From assembly GCF_905220415.1 (NCBI RefSeq), contig NC_059541.1, positions 9,870,501 to 9,934,500 of the forward strand: 64,000 bases of DNA. The letters are read 5' to 3'. Under the pieces are notes generated by a model. It searched no databases. It saw nothing but the letters and a program-made list of their open reading frames with translations, and was not told the origin of the DNA. The stretch is from Colias croceus. Taxonomy: Eukaryota; Arthropoda; Insecta; Lepidoptera; Pieridae. How positions within the stretch are numbered: position 1 is the first letter of the stretch; each line of letters starts with the position of its first letter. Below, in pieces: positions 8,992 to 21,066 of this stretch. The translations under genes were made by a program, and so were the position numbers.

Positions 8992-11900
8992 ATATAAACT
9001 CTTCAAAAGGTCAAGTCCAAAGCTCTGCGTACTTTGAATTATTTATGAATGACTTCCAAAAGTTAGCCCTCAATATAAATACAATATCGTACCGATAATT
9101 AAGGGTCCAAGTCTAATGGTGGTTTAACAAGGGAAGTTTTTCCACATCAATAAGAATTCTCACAAATAACCAGGAATTAAAGATAACCGAATTGTATTCA
9201 CGGTAATAACATTGTGTTTTCTCTGCATCATTATATCCATTCAATTATAATATTTTACATGGAAATGAATGAATGTCGGCACAATTTAAATATTACAATT
9301 ATAATGATAAACGTCTGTAAATTCAATGATGTTTTTTACCATTCTTCAGTCTTTAGACTTCGATTTAGTTGTACTACCCCATTAGAACATCGACCAAACC
9401 CATAACACATTTGCATTCAATTGTCATAAAATTAGCACGTACACTACGAAAGAAAAGCAACAATTAAAAAACATAAGTTTACACACACTCAACTCACGCA
9501 CACAGCGATCACAATTAGGCTCGCACATACTGTTCTTACAAATACAGAGTACGAAAATAAACAGAGGTCCCGAAAAGCCTTGAAGAGTTAATTAAATTGT
9601 GGAGCACGCGTGGCGTTAACAGCGATACGTATAATAAAGTTGGTTACATGCTAACTGCTTCTTCTGGTATTTTTGGAAAGTTTCAAAGTGGAATTCCGGG
9701 AACTGGGAAGGTGAGCTCGTGTAAAGAGCGCAGGTGAAGTATTGGATATTATAAACGGAAATGTTATGAACTGCGTGTTTATATAAAGGCTATGTGAACC
9801 AGAATTTATTACTATACTATTTATTTTCATTTTCCTAGTTTCAAATGAAAATGGCACTTATGAGAGATTACAAAATACTTAATAATAACAATAATAACAG
9901 GCAATGTTATCTACATAAGTGATACCAAAATGGGACGTCTGGATCAAGATGTCTACGTAGTTCGGTTCTCAGAAGACTAAAGATAAATCATACTTAGTGC
10001 CTTCCAGCATTAAATATTAGTTTTAGTGCTCCATTACCAATAACCTTGCCCTTATCATTTTATCATATTCATCCGTCAGACTACCTATCGTACTGACAGA
10101 ATTGTAGTAGTTTCGAACATCAAAGTTTCTGCGTGTTAAAAAATATAGTATGGTCTCGTTTTCGGTAGGTATTTATTTGTGATAGAAAAACAAAAAATAA
10201 CATCTACTACGATCTATCAGCCTCTAGGCTCTAACATATTACAATATGGATAATATTCCATAGCAAATAAAGTTAATATACCTTAATTTCCGTGAATCAT
10301 ACAATGCCGGCAATAATGCTGAAAATACTACTAGTCCTTTAGATTGAAATTATGATTTTAATACCAATTACTTGAAACCATCCACACTCATCACAATATT
10401 ATGTTCGATAATAACCCTTACAAATTCAAAATACACGATTTGCGAAGAACATATTCATCCTTAGCTGTATATCCAATTTAATGCCAATATATTTTTATGG
10501 TACTTGATACGTATCGCCCGCAGAGGTAACGCAAACATTCCTATTGTCACAGCACAAATAGAGTTGCGTATACATGAATAGTAAATTCGTAGTTGAATGC
10601 CGGGAAATTGTCGGCGAAACGGTCGAAGCACACACGCCTATAACCGGCATATAGTATTGTTAACTGGTTTGCTATATATGTGTTCCCGTTCTTAATTTTT
10701 ATGGGGAATCCCGTAACAGTATGGTTGGTAAGATTTGATAGTGCCTAAACGGCTTAGATATTGATGGTAATTTAATTGGCTTTTAAAATAATAATGCTTT
10801 ACATATTAAAACTTGCTATTACTATGTATTTAAATCATGTTTCATGAATATATGTTTCAATAATAATTATTATGAATTTGATAAGATTTGTTACGCATTT
10901 AGTCTCTCAAAGATTTCTTCAAACGTCTTAAAAGATAAGAGCGAGCGAGGGTGGGTAAGTGCTGTATAATTCAAGGATTACTACAAATAAAATGAGTTCA
11001 ATAAACATTTAGAAGATAAACAAGGTTTAACGATATCGATTGTGCAAACGAATTTCATGGACGATAAACCCCTTCTTGACATGTCATTTCATCTATTCTG
11101 AGTTTAACGAGTGTTTTCTAAACGTCAGTCATTAGGAAAATAACTTTGATGATATTTGTACCAATTCTTAACTTCTATAAAATACACATAACATACTTAA
11201 ACATTTGAAGTGTAATTTACTTCTTGAACAAACTTAAAAGGTAATTATAGTGATAATTATTTATAAGTACCTTTTTTTAAGTAGAGAAGCTGCCATACGT
11301 ACCCACTCCTCTCAGGAAAGCAGGCGTGGGTTAGGCCTCCTTTTAAATTAGTTATTGTAAGTTAAGTAATATCGGAATTATAATATTATCTCTAAGATTA
11401 ATCAAGAGATTGTTCACTGACGAACGTTATTTTGCTAAAGCCAGTGACTTCAGAAAGTCACTGATCATCAGCTCTGTAAGGTTTGTCATCGAAGTGCTAA
11501 GAACTTACCAAAGGTTACACTAACCTCTAGACGCTTCTTTATTACATCCATGCGGGTAGTCAGTCGCTGACGGACACGGCCCGGGATAATCATCAAATTA
11601 ATTATAATGTTGCGGTCGACTCAGCAAACTGTTGTCATTACTTGCACGTGGCTCATCGTGAGCAGTTGTAATGTGGTGAGCGGAGCGGTTTCGTTTGAAA
11701 ACAGTCTATTTTTCGCTGACATGTATACTTACTTTGTTATTATCATTCTACATGGAAATAATAATAATACAGTACAGTACAGTACGCATACATATGCGTG
11801 CGCTTCTTCAGTTGGTAAATTATGTATATCGAAGTACTCTTGAATCTGTTGACTTTATTTAATCATGAAAGGGCATATCACAAGTGTGCTATCAAATAGT

Positions 11901-12475
11901 AGAGGCAAATATTATAATAACATGGGTTTTCTAGTTGTCGTTGATTAATTTAATCCTTAGAATATCTATTTTTGTAAATAAATGTAATCTAAATAACCGA
12001 AGCTATTTAATAGCCAGTTATCGATGCTTCTTACAAGAATCAAAAGTATTTGTCTAATAATAATTAATTAAATAATTATGTAGCATATAGTGAAAGAAGA
12101 TATCATTTGCTAAATCCTAAGATGACTGTGGAAATGATAAAATTACCTAATACAATTTCAACAGGGCTTACATTTTGTCGACTTCTTACCATAAAAAAGG
12201 TCCTAACACCGGAACATCCTTACATTTAAATACGCTGTTGTTACTAAAGCCTCAATCTAAGGAAAGTACATAATCCTCAGTTGATCAACGAGACTGGGAC
12301 GTGACGTCATGATTCCTGTGCGTGATTACAGACCGCCAATTCAGAGTTACGCGCCGAGTTAATACTACTTCGGAATGATGAACTTTATTTCTCTTTTAAT
12401 TATGATAATTCGTTCGAAGAGTTCAGGTGCTATATAATATTAAGATATACAGTGTGTATTACATATAATGTAATA
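8992..12475. other. AT-rich stretch without recognisable gene
   Basis: I see no conserved domain, RNA gene or clear transposon ends. A short GC-richer piece at 11285-11335 (CCCACTCCTCTCAGG, GCAGGCGTGGGTTAGG) may be a decayed repeat fragment. The one open frame of interest (11607) has a secretion-signal-like start and is treated under findings. Other open frames of 60-80 codons here are AT-driven and look random. Confidence 0.4.
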
Positions 12476-12595
12476 TCTATACTAATATTATAAGGGTCCG
12501 ATTTGAAAAATTCCTTCAGTGTTAGATAAGCCCATTTTTCGAGGAAGACTATGCAGAGCAGAGCAATGCGGATAAAACCACGGAGCACAGCTAGT
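12476..12595 (-). repeat. SINE-like lepidopteran repeat, 'CTAGCTGTGCTCCG' family
   Basis: Read on the minus strand it starts ACTAGCTGTGCTCCGTGGTT, contains CTTCCTCGAAAAATGGGC and AATTTTTCAAATCGG, and ends TTATAATATTAGTATAG. The same words in the same order occur in the copies at 17221, 47498 and 58001. The copy is truncated internally. There is no coding capacity. Confidence 0.65.
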
Positions 12596-14667
12596 TCTCT
12601 ATATTGGTAGAAGCTGGTAGGATTTTAATAACGAGATAGACACGTTGAAATGATTGATCGTATCTTTAATTGCAATTATTATCTATATTATTATTTACCA
12701 AAATCTCAATCAAGTAAAAGGGTAAGAATGTGATGTTTTGTTATTTCATTTCGTAATTTACCATCAGCATCCTATTATATTAATATATTCTGATCAGTAA
12801 AATAGCAAGCAATGAAGCGTAAAATTTAATATCGTATCGTCCCTGTATTAGGCGCTCCGGAAACGAAATAAGGTTTTCCCTTCGAGGTGAATTCTGTTCA
12901 GGTAAATAATGATCTTCTTATCGGAGCGATCGTTGGACGAAATGTTCGTACTAATTTGTTAACAAAGCAAGGGTCTTGTACTGGTTTGTTTGGGGTTGCC
13001 GTATTGAAATTCTTTACGGTTTCTGTGAAATAGAAGAGCGATGACGTATATCGAGATTGGTTTGTGGATGGGTTTTATTTGTGTATGTAATAGAATATCG
13101 GATGAGATATATTTTCATGATTTCGGGATGTGATTAGTCAAGTAAACAAGTTTTTGGTTAGTTCTTTGATAAATCAAACCAAACCTTTCATTTGTGAAAG
13201 TAAACACTCACCACCTTTAAGACGGACAGTAAAAATGCTATTTAAAACGAAGAAATACGCTCCATGATGACGTCACAAATTAAAGAAATTGGTAACGCAG
13301 AAACCAAAGCATCGTTCGTGCTGCCTACAAGTGAATATAGTGCAATTAATGCGAGTGCCCTGAGTCTAGTGCAAATTGCTGATACGTTGGAAATTGGATA
13401 CGCTGCAATTCCTGCTCTTGCCTTGTACGATAAAGTCTAATAGTCCACTCCGACATCCCGCATGTAGGTAAGGGGCAAACATTATTTGATACCGTGACGC
13501 AATATTTTGCTATGGCCCCGAGTAGGCTGGGATGCTATACCAATACCGTATCCAATACCAATACTAATTATGTTCGGAAATATAATTAAGTAAATGTTAC
13601 ATAGTATTTTCTTTAATTTTTTATAATGCATTTATATAACCGAATAAATTATAACTGTAGAGAGATTGAATTGAGTCTTTAAATTCACGAAAATTATTTA
13701 TTTAATACTTTAATGCCCTCACAGTAGATAGACTAATACATAAAAACATATACAAAACGAATTAGTGCTTCTTTCATGCCAAATCATAATAATTGCTCCC
13801 TAAAATATTGTTTTCCGTCATAATATATGATAATGTATGTATGAGTATGTACATAAATTCCTTTATAAGCACGTTAGAGCAAATATTCCGTCAAAATTCA
13901 TTCAACTACATTATGAGTTTATTTTTAGGTGAAGGGAAATATTTCGTTTTCGGAAATTAGTATAAAGGTTGGCAGTTCAGTCAAATAACGAAAAATCAAT
14001 GTTTATTTCTTAAAGAAAAGGAACTAATTTATATATTTGTAATACTTACAGTGATCATAATAATCAACGTTACTTAAAATGGAGGTAAGTACCTACTAAT
14101 TTCGTAGCGCATTCAGATTATTCCCTTCTTAGTTACAGGAACCATTTACACACATAATATTATCTTTACATTATTTTATATATAGATGGTTATTTCATAA
14201 TTATAAAGAGCGTATAATTTCAAAACGTTCAGTAACAAGCGCATCAGCTCCATACATTAAAACAATGCAGTTCACAGTTTAAGAGCCAATATATCTGTCT
14301 ACCAAACTCACGTACCTAAAGTTATAACAACTTGAGAATTTTTCTCACAAAACCAAGTGAGCGTTTTATGTTCGGGTCCGCTCGTAATTATAGTGCTAAA
14401 TCTTACTTTTAATTGCTTTAGTTGGCCGGAATTATGTTATTGAGTCATTTATATGTGTTAGTCTGGATTCTGGAAGTATTTCTTTTGCGACTTTCACGAA
14501 ATGTTGAGCTAAATTGTATGTAGTGTTTTGCGCTGAGCAATTAACGGTTATTATTGCAGTACCTACTGTAATTTGCGATACTAGTATAGGGATATAGGGA
14601 TGTATTTTTGTAAGTTTTCTATGTATTTCTCAAAACCTAGCATAATAAATATTTTGTTTTATATATG
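12596..14667. other. Stretch without a securely supported gene
   Basis: Mostly AT-rich DNA. The interval 13264-13440 holds a 58-codon open frame with unusually even codon use. An ATGGAG followed by a consensus splice donor lies at about 14079. Both are discussed as findings and are not called as genes. No transposon ends were recognised. Confidence 0.35.
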
Positions 14668-14901
14668 ACTAGCTTTCCGCCTGCGGCTTCGCCCGCGATT
14701 TCAAAGAAAAACCCGCATAGTTCCCGTTCCCCTGAGATTTCCGGGATAAAACCTAGCCTATGTTACTCGTGGATAATGTAGCTTTCGAATGGTGAAAGAA
14801 TTTTTAAAATCGATCCAGTAGTTTATGAGCCTATTCATTACAATCAATCAAACAAACAAACAAACAAACAAATTTTTCCTCTTTATAATATTAGTGTAGA
14901 T
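14668..14901 (+). repeat. SINE/LINE-end-like lepidopteran repeat, 'CTAGCTTTCCGCC' family
   Basis: It starts ACTAGCTTTCCGCCTGCGGC, contains CCCGTTCCCCTGAGATTTCC and a (CAAA)n run (14849-14870), and ends TTTATAATATTAGTGTAGAT. It shares words and order with 15571-15806, 16598-16823 and 54801-55023. No coding frame is kept. It is probably mobilised by a LINE, but the partner cannot be named from the sequence. Confidence 0.75.
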
Positions 14902-15570
14902 TGGTCTATCAACCAATTAAATACAAACTTAACACAGTCTAGAATTAGATTAGAATATTTATCAAATTAAATATTTATTATATGCTGATCAATACGCCAA
15001 GCAAATATACGCAATATAATAAATTTTAAACGAACAACAAATCATAAAGCACCGTCTTCAACAGCAATGCTATTTCATTAACAAACAGTTTAGAAACGAT
15101 TTAAACTTTTCCTAATAACACCTAAATGGACTAACGAAAAATAAATTGATTATTCAAACCATTAGGTCACGAAATGGCTGCGCTAGAACGAACTCGAACT
15201 ATCACTTAGTATTGATGTGCAATGTACAATCATGATTTACAATTCAGTCGCATTTCATTTGAAAATACATTTGTACTGATGATGCAATTAAATTACGTGC
15301 TTCTAACAGGTTCCAGATTAACATCGACTTGCAATAGTTGGTTAACCCATGTTTAGTTGTAATAAACTGAATTAGGTAATAGATCCAAATGGTAGTGTTA
15401 TTGGAATAGGTGGTGTTATTCCGTGGAAGATCTACCGGTAATATTGCTTTTAGATGCGTTTAAAGTTATATTATGGACAAACAGAAGATTCTGTAGGTAC
15501 CTATCTCATTTAATGGAATGGAATTTATATAAAGATTATTTTCTAATTATATCATGTTAAGGTCATTCGA
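14902..15570. other. AT-rich stretch, nothing recognised
   Basis: No open frame of note, RNA gene or transposon end was seen. Confidence 0.4.
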
Positions 15571-15601
15571 TCCTACTAATAAATGCGAAAGTTTGTGAGG
15601 A

Positions 15602-15633
<32 letters not shown>

Positions 15634-15806
15634 TAACTCTTTCACGCAAATACTACTGAACCGATTACAATGAAATTTAGCACAGATATAGAGGGTAATT
15701 TGGATTAGCACATAGGATAGGTTTCATCCCGGAAATCTCACGGGAACGGGAATTATGCAGGTTTTTCTTTCAAAACGCGAGCAAAGCCGCGGGCGGAAAG
15801 CTAGTA
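15571..15806 (-). repeat. Lepidopteran repeat, 'CTAGCTTTCCGCC' family, with a (GT)n microsatellite
   Basis: Reverse-complement copy of the 14668 and 16598 family. It begins on the plus strand with CCTACTAATAAATGCGAAAG and ends GCCGCGGGCGGAAAGCTAGT. A GT-dinucleotide run of about 30 bases (15602-15631) has expanded near the 3' side of the repeat, where other copies carry only short CA or GT runs. Non-coding. Confidence 0.75.
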
Positions 15807-16597
15807 TTCCATAAACATCGACTTCGTGCCTATTTACTTGATACACTCTTTAAAATCGACAAGAATAAGATAAGAACTTCCATAACAGTAAACTAACAAC
15901 TCCATCCTTATTAAAGCAGATGATATAAGACCATACAGATACGTAATACGTCGATTTGGTCTTCCATAAAAAGTATATGACACGACGCGTAAATGTATTA
16001 AAGAACTGTATGAATAAAGCATAGCCCGGCTTGCGATTTATTTCCTTTCAGAGAAAAATATCTTCGAATAACGAATGTAATTTTATATCTTCATTTCAAA
16101 CGGATTATTCCAAATAAATCGTGATAATCAGAATGCTCGATATAATGCCGCCTAAACGATATATTTAATGTGTATTTTAACGAATGTCTTCTATGTATCG
16201 GGAATTCGTATCACATTCTCGCGTTAGCTCAATGATATAGATTATATAGGTAGGTTTAACGTGAATTGGGATACAAATTCAATAAACGTGTCGCAGGCAG
16301 TAGAATTTCGACGTTTACAAACGGCGTCATCAGTTTACACACGCTCGGTATTATAATGTAGAATTAAGTAGATGATTCTCTTCTTAATTCTACACGTCCA
16401 CAAGGAGCAGCATGCAAGCCGATAGAACTTTCATTCGGCTTTCAGGGATCTTATTTATGTGTATTTTGTGCCTATAGACCAGCAACCAAACAAAAAATGT
16501 CTTATGTCCTTATTCTGTGGGTCATACAAAATGTAGAGCGTTTGTTAACTGTCAACGCCCGAAATTATACAATTTGCCAGCGACTAATATCAAATTA
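15807..16597. other. AT-rich stretch with two small hairpins
   Basis: No gene was recognised. A stem GTAGAATTAAG / CTTAATTCTAC lies at 16359-16393 and a weaker AAGCCGA / TCGGCTT stem at about 16418-16442. Their role is unknown. Confidence 0.35.
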
Positions 16598-16823
16598 CTA
16601 GCTTTCCGCCCGCGGCTTCGCTCGCGTTTTCAAAGAAAAACCTCCATAGTTCCCGTTCCTGTGGGATTGTTGAGATAAAACCTATCCTATGTGTTAACCA
16701 AGTTACCCTCTATATGTGTGCTAGATTTCATTGTAATCGATTCAGTAGTATTTGCGTGATAGAGTAACAAACATACACATACACATATCCTCACAAACTT
16801 TCGCATTTATAATATTAGTAGGA
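16598..16823 (+). repeat. Lepidopteran repeat, 'CTAGCTTTCCGCC' family
   Basis: It starts ACTAGCTTTCCGCCCGCGGC, contains ATAAAACCTATCCTATGTG and ACTTTCGCATTTATAATATT, and runs into a short AGTAGGA-rich tail. Apart from base changes it is the inverse of the copy about 1 kb to the left, so the two could pair as a hairpin. Confidence 0.75.
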
Positions 16824-16859
16824 AAGTAGGAATTAGTAGGATAGGATTAGTAGGATAAT

Positions 16860-17040
16860 ATGTGAAGTCCCGTGGCACCTTGTAGGGGTTGGGGGCAGAT
16901 GCATTTCTCATCTATTCCACTGACCGATTTTCTTTACGGGTAAATGGATAATCAACCTTTTGCACCCGACGCTTTGTTTTGTTAGTTTGAACCGGAAATC
17001 GATCCCAGAACCAGTGAGCTCTACTCTGTGTTAATCAATG
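16860..17040. repeat. Possible fragment of a dispersed repeat, family unknown
   Basis: A GC-richer island (GGGTTGGGGGCAGATGCATT, CCACTGACCGATTTTC, CCGGAAATCGATCCCAG) in AT-rich surroundings. I associate the 'gggttgggggcagatgcatttc' phrase with interspersed repeats of Lepidoptera, but no ends or duplications are visible here. The call is tentative. Confidence 0.3.
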
Positions 17041-17220
17041 TATTAAGAAGCGGTTTATTTTTATTATAAGTTTATTGTTTCTTATATTGCACAATAGCAG
17101 AAAGATCTCTGTATTAATCCTTATTTTTATGTCATAATATTCTTCCCAAGAAACATATGAGAACAATAATAATATAAAAACGAATACAAGTTCATGAGCT
17201 TTCAAATAAGTTTATTAGTT

Positions 17221-17399
17221 TTTACCTGCATTGCTCCGCTCCTGTTGGTCTTAACGTGATGATAATTATAATATAGCCTTCCTCAATAAATCGGCTATCT
17301 AACACCGTAAGAATTTTTCTAATCGAACCAGTAGTTCCTGAGATTAGCGCGTTCAACCAAACAAACAAACTCTTCAGATTTATAATATTAGTATAGATT
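17221..17399 (+). repeat. SINE-like lepidopteran repeat, 'GCTCCGCTCCTGTTGGTC' family
   Basis: It contains GCTCCGCTCCTGTTGGTC, ATATAGCCTTCCTC, GGCTATCTAACACCG, ATTTTTCTAATCG, a CAAA run and the TTATAATATTAGTATAGAT tail. The same word order occurs at 47498 and 58001, and inverted at 12476. Non-coding. Confidence 0.7.
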
Positions 17400-17812
17400 T
17401 TACCGTACAAAGTGTAAAGCTCGAATGACCTCTCCACTTTTCATCATATTATAATGTGACAAATAAAATCCGTGAAGGAGTTATCATTGATGTCTGCACA
17501 ATACCTATTTTATTGTTACAATATCATTCAATTAAGGCCATTGTACCATAAAATGAGACATGATTAAATTCCAAACGATTCCATCTAATTTTATTGTAGA
17601 CAATCTTGGAATGGAACAGTACTTGACTTTGATAAAGTGGAATTTGTAATTAATTTCAAGTATCGTGTTAAGTATTAATTCTGCTAATGGACTCCTACGT
17701 ATTTAAATTCAGTTTGTTTAATAAATTACTTTATTATATTTTCATTGCTGCTGTTTGAAAGATTTAACCTTGACAGTTCATAAAGCAGCTTAAATAACAA
17801 GTGATAACTGCG

Positions 17813-18043
17813 TTAAAAACAACCGACTTCAAACTTGCACTTCAAAAGCTCATAAAATAAAAACTACTGGGCCTATCCCAATAAAATTTTTATGGGACCA
17901 ATTCAACACCATCCCGCATCGAACAAAAAAAGAATCACGTAAATCGGTTCAGAAACCTCGGAGTAATCGGTGTACATACATAAAAAAAAACATACCGGCC
18001 GAATTGATAACCTCCTCCTTTTTTTTTTAAGTCGGTTAAAAAT
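17813..18043. repeat. Repeat with AACCGACTT / AAGTCGGTT ends
   Basis: It starts CAACCGACTTCAAA and ends TTTAAGTCGGTTAAAAA, inverted ends of at least 9 bp. Internal words TACTGGGCCTATCCC, ATCACGTAAATCGGTTCAG and TTGATAACCTCCTCC are those of a dispersed repeat I recognise from lepidopteran DNA. Whether it is a MITE or the 3' part of a longer element cannot be told. No target duplication is clear. Confidence 0.55.
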
Positions 18044-18888
18044 ATGTTAATTTCAATTTCCAGCTATAGAACAATTTATTTCATTATAATTGGACATGAA
18101 AGAATAACATATCTATGTTAAACTATTAAAATTACTTCTCCCTTAGTAGCATATTACATCAACATCATGTTAGACGTTTACTCAAATTGTTCTATGAAAT
18201 GAAAACCAAAGACCAAATTTCTTAATACAATCAAATCAAACTCTTATTATATCTAAACAAGCGAGCCATTTCGTTAAATCCCAACAAATTCTCATAATAA
18301 TATCTCGTAAAATGGAATAGTTACGAGAATGGTCTAATTTAACCTAAATTCCTCTTCTTGTTACAGAGTGAGCGAGTGTCTCCTCAGATGTATTTCGAGC
18401 TGGACTTAGAACTGTGTTTTAACTTAATAATATGAACATTTGTATAGTTTAACTAGTCGCTTGTCCCGTCTTTGACTACGTTAAAGAAATATATACGAAA
18501 ATGTCGCTTGGTATAAAACTGTGAAGGAATAATCATTGATGTCTGAACAATTGTAGCTTTCCAATAGTTAAATATTTTTTTAATCGACCGAGTATTTTTT
18601 TTTAAATCATTATAGACAATTAATTGATTATTTTACAACATTAGTTAATATTTATATATGGAATTACAAAAAATGCAAGTTCCATTGCATCCATTGCACA
18701 CATTATGCATCTATTTAATGATAGAATCTACTACAAGTAATATACAAGTAGTATTTTTATTCTAGACAATAAGATAAACTCATGCTTTTATAGTATTTTC
18801 ACAGGTCCTTGATAAGAATACAAAGTTTAAATTAATCTGTCCGTTTGTGGTTCAAATTCTGGAGTCTAAAAGGACTTTACCAACATAC
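18044..18888. other. AT-rich stretch, no secure gene
   Basis: Nothing with a recognised domain. A strong polypyrimidine-AG at 18350-18366 followed by a short open frame is described under findings. Confidence 0.35.
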
Positions 18889-19145
18889 ACTGTGACTGAC
18901 CGGTTGGCTTGTTTGGTAGTTGCCCTGCCTTCCAAGCCAGAGGTCGTGGGTTCGATTCCCACCCGCGGCAAATATTTGTGTGATGAACATAGATGTTTGC
19001 TCTATGTCTGGGTGTTGATTATCTATATAAGTATTGATTTAAAATTATATATGTATGTTTATCAGCCATCTGGTTTCCATAACATAAGCGAAAGGTAAGG
19101 TATCAGATCGTGCCGTGTGTGAAAATTGCCCCGAAAAAAAAATTT
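18889..19145 (+). mobile_element. tRNA-derived SINE with tRNA-Gly-like head
   Basis: The head TGGCTTGTTTGG (box A-like), CTGCCTTCCAAG (tRNA-Gly anticodon-loop-like) and GGTTCGATTCC (box B) resembles a tRNA gene that ends near CACCCGCGGCA. It has no intact acceptor stem, so it is a SINE head and not a tRNA gene. The body follows (TGTGTGATGAACATAGATG, CTATGTCTGGGTG) and ends GTGTGAAAATTGCCCC plus an A-run. RNA polymerase III promoter boxes are therefore present. No clear target duplication was found. Confidence 0.7.
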
Positions 19146-19466
19146 ATGCAGGTGAAGTTAATATAGACGTGATAAAAAGTATATTATTACAACATTAATA
19201 TACATCGAAAACAAGTTACGCTTTTATAATATCCAACAAGATACGGTACCCAAGGGATAGGATGAATATTTAACTTTAGGATGTAAACTCTGACCTGATA
19301 TATTGCTAAAACTCGCACAGCATATATTTCGGTATTAGAATAATTTATTTACTTGAAAAACGGGAAAATGGATAACTGCTATGATAAACTTGTGGTTTAG
19401 TGATCGACTACCTTTATATTTATATTTCGTATGAATTAAAATTAAAAATTATTATGATACAATCTG

Positions 19467-19520
19467 ACCCTCATAGGAGGCCCGTGTCCCTGCAGTGGAA
19501 ATGTATATGGGCATATAAAA
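19467..19520 (+). repeat. 3' fragment of the SINE family found complete at 50278
   Basis: The words CTCATAGGAGGCCCGTGTCC and CAGTGGAAATGTATATGGGC match the 3' part of the SINE at 50278-50615 with few changes. The tRNA-like head is missing, so this is a truncated copy. Confidence 0.7.
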
Positions 19521-19591
19521 AATTGCCACAAAATAATAATATTTAATTATATTATAAACTATTAATAGTAAACTCTCAAATATCGGAATTT

Positions 19592-19763
19592 ATACAATTA
19601 TAAAAATGAATCCCAAAATGTGTTGGTAAGCGCATAACTTTAGAACAGCTGAACCGATTTCTTTAATTCTTTTTTTTATTATATTCCTTGAAGTACGAGG
19701 ATGGTTCTTATGTAGAGAAAACGTGAATATGTACCACGGGCGAAGCCGGGGCGGACCGCTAGT
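19592..19763 (-). repeat. Lepidopteran repeat, 'TAGCGGTCCGCCCCGGC' family
   Basis: Read on the minus strand it begins ACTAGCGGTCCGCCCCGGCT TCGCCCGTGGTAC, as does the copy at 31885 on the plus strand. The rest of the body is diverged and it contains a T-run. Non-coding. Confidence 0.6.
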
Positions 19764-21066
19764 AATTCATAAAATTAAATCAAATAATTTTCATTAAATT
19801 GAACAATGTTTCCAAAAGAGTTATAGTCCGCACTTATTTGAGTATCCAGTCAATTAAATTTTTGAAAGGAAATCACAATAAGTGCATTCGCAGGTAAAGC
19901 GCATTATCTTGTAACATTTTCAAATTTAAATATAAATATCTTGAACTGCGCTTTAATAGAAATACAACAAAGAGAGCTGAAATCTGCATCTTATTAAGAG
20001 AGACGTTTGTTACAAGAACCTTCTAGAACGTCATTTCAATTCATACAAAGTAGTCGTTATAATATTTCCCGTTCATTTTACGTTATTTTATAATAATTTT
20101 ATCCGTTTCAATTTACCTATTTATAGAGATAAAATAATCATGTTTACAGCAAATTTGTCATGGTTATTAATAATAATTGTTATAAGTAAATAAGTTGTGG
20201 GAGTTACGTGGAAATGTATATGTTGCTCAGTGAGCTTTTAATAATTTTCTAATAATAATTATTAGGTAATTAATCAAAAAGGACTTCTTAGATTTTTTAA
20301 AACTGAAAATGATAATATGATTAATTATTATGGGTACCCTTTATCGTGTATGTAACTGAAGGAACGGGTTATAAGTTACTTACCTATTGACTTATACATT
20401 ATCGCTAGTTGCCCTGTTAATTCAAGGCTCCTACTATATCTATAAAACACAGCCTATAACCAAGTATGATGTTCAGCGAGCTATGTGTCTACGGTGCAAT
20501 AGATATCGCCTAAGGGCCATTTGATATGGAAGCGATAGTTTTCGTGCCCTAAAAAGGATTACTTGAAAGGTGATTTTGAAAATTTTGTATGTTTGCTTTT
20601 GTTGATACATTTAATTAATGAGGAAAACAATTTATTAATCGGCTCTATGTCTGAAAATAAAACTAGTAAGTATTTCAATTCTCAAAATCAGACAACCTTC
20701 TACAAAATTATCAAGAGTAAAAAGCTTCAATATGTCAATAATCAATAATTAATGATTTAATAGTGTTCTTAAAAAATACAAATAAAAGCCCGTTTGCATA
20801 TCAATAACTGAATCTATTGTCCATCTAATCCGTAATTGGGACTAACCGATAACCATTGTGTGTGTCCACAAACATATAATACACACAAACACAATTATTA
20901 TCCCTTTGTGTTACTGAATATATGCATTATGTGATTGATAAACAAAATTACGTTGAGTAAAAGTAAGGTTCTTGCATTCTTTCTAACACACGTGTAATTA
21001 AGTTTTTAAACAGAAAGTTTTTCGAGTTATGCTAAACGTCGAAAGTTAAGTTAAAAATTATAGTAC
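19764..21066. other. AT-rich stretch, nothing recognised
   Basis: No gene, RNA or element ends were seen. The 61-codon open frame at 20563-20748 is A/T-driven and has no recognisable domain. Confidence 0.4.

Noticed and set aside
13962..13984. TATAAAG followed by TCAGTC as a core promoter
   Set aside because: The TATA word begins only 18 bases before the initiator A; about 25-31 is expected. A similar pair near 54507 has the same problem.
18900..18972. tRNA-Gly gene
   Set aside because: The anticodon-loop and box B words are good, but there is no intact acceptor stem and a typical SINE body follows directly.
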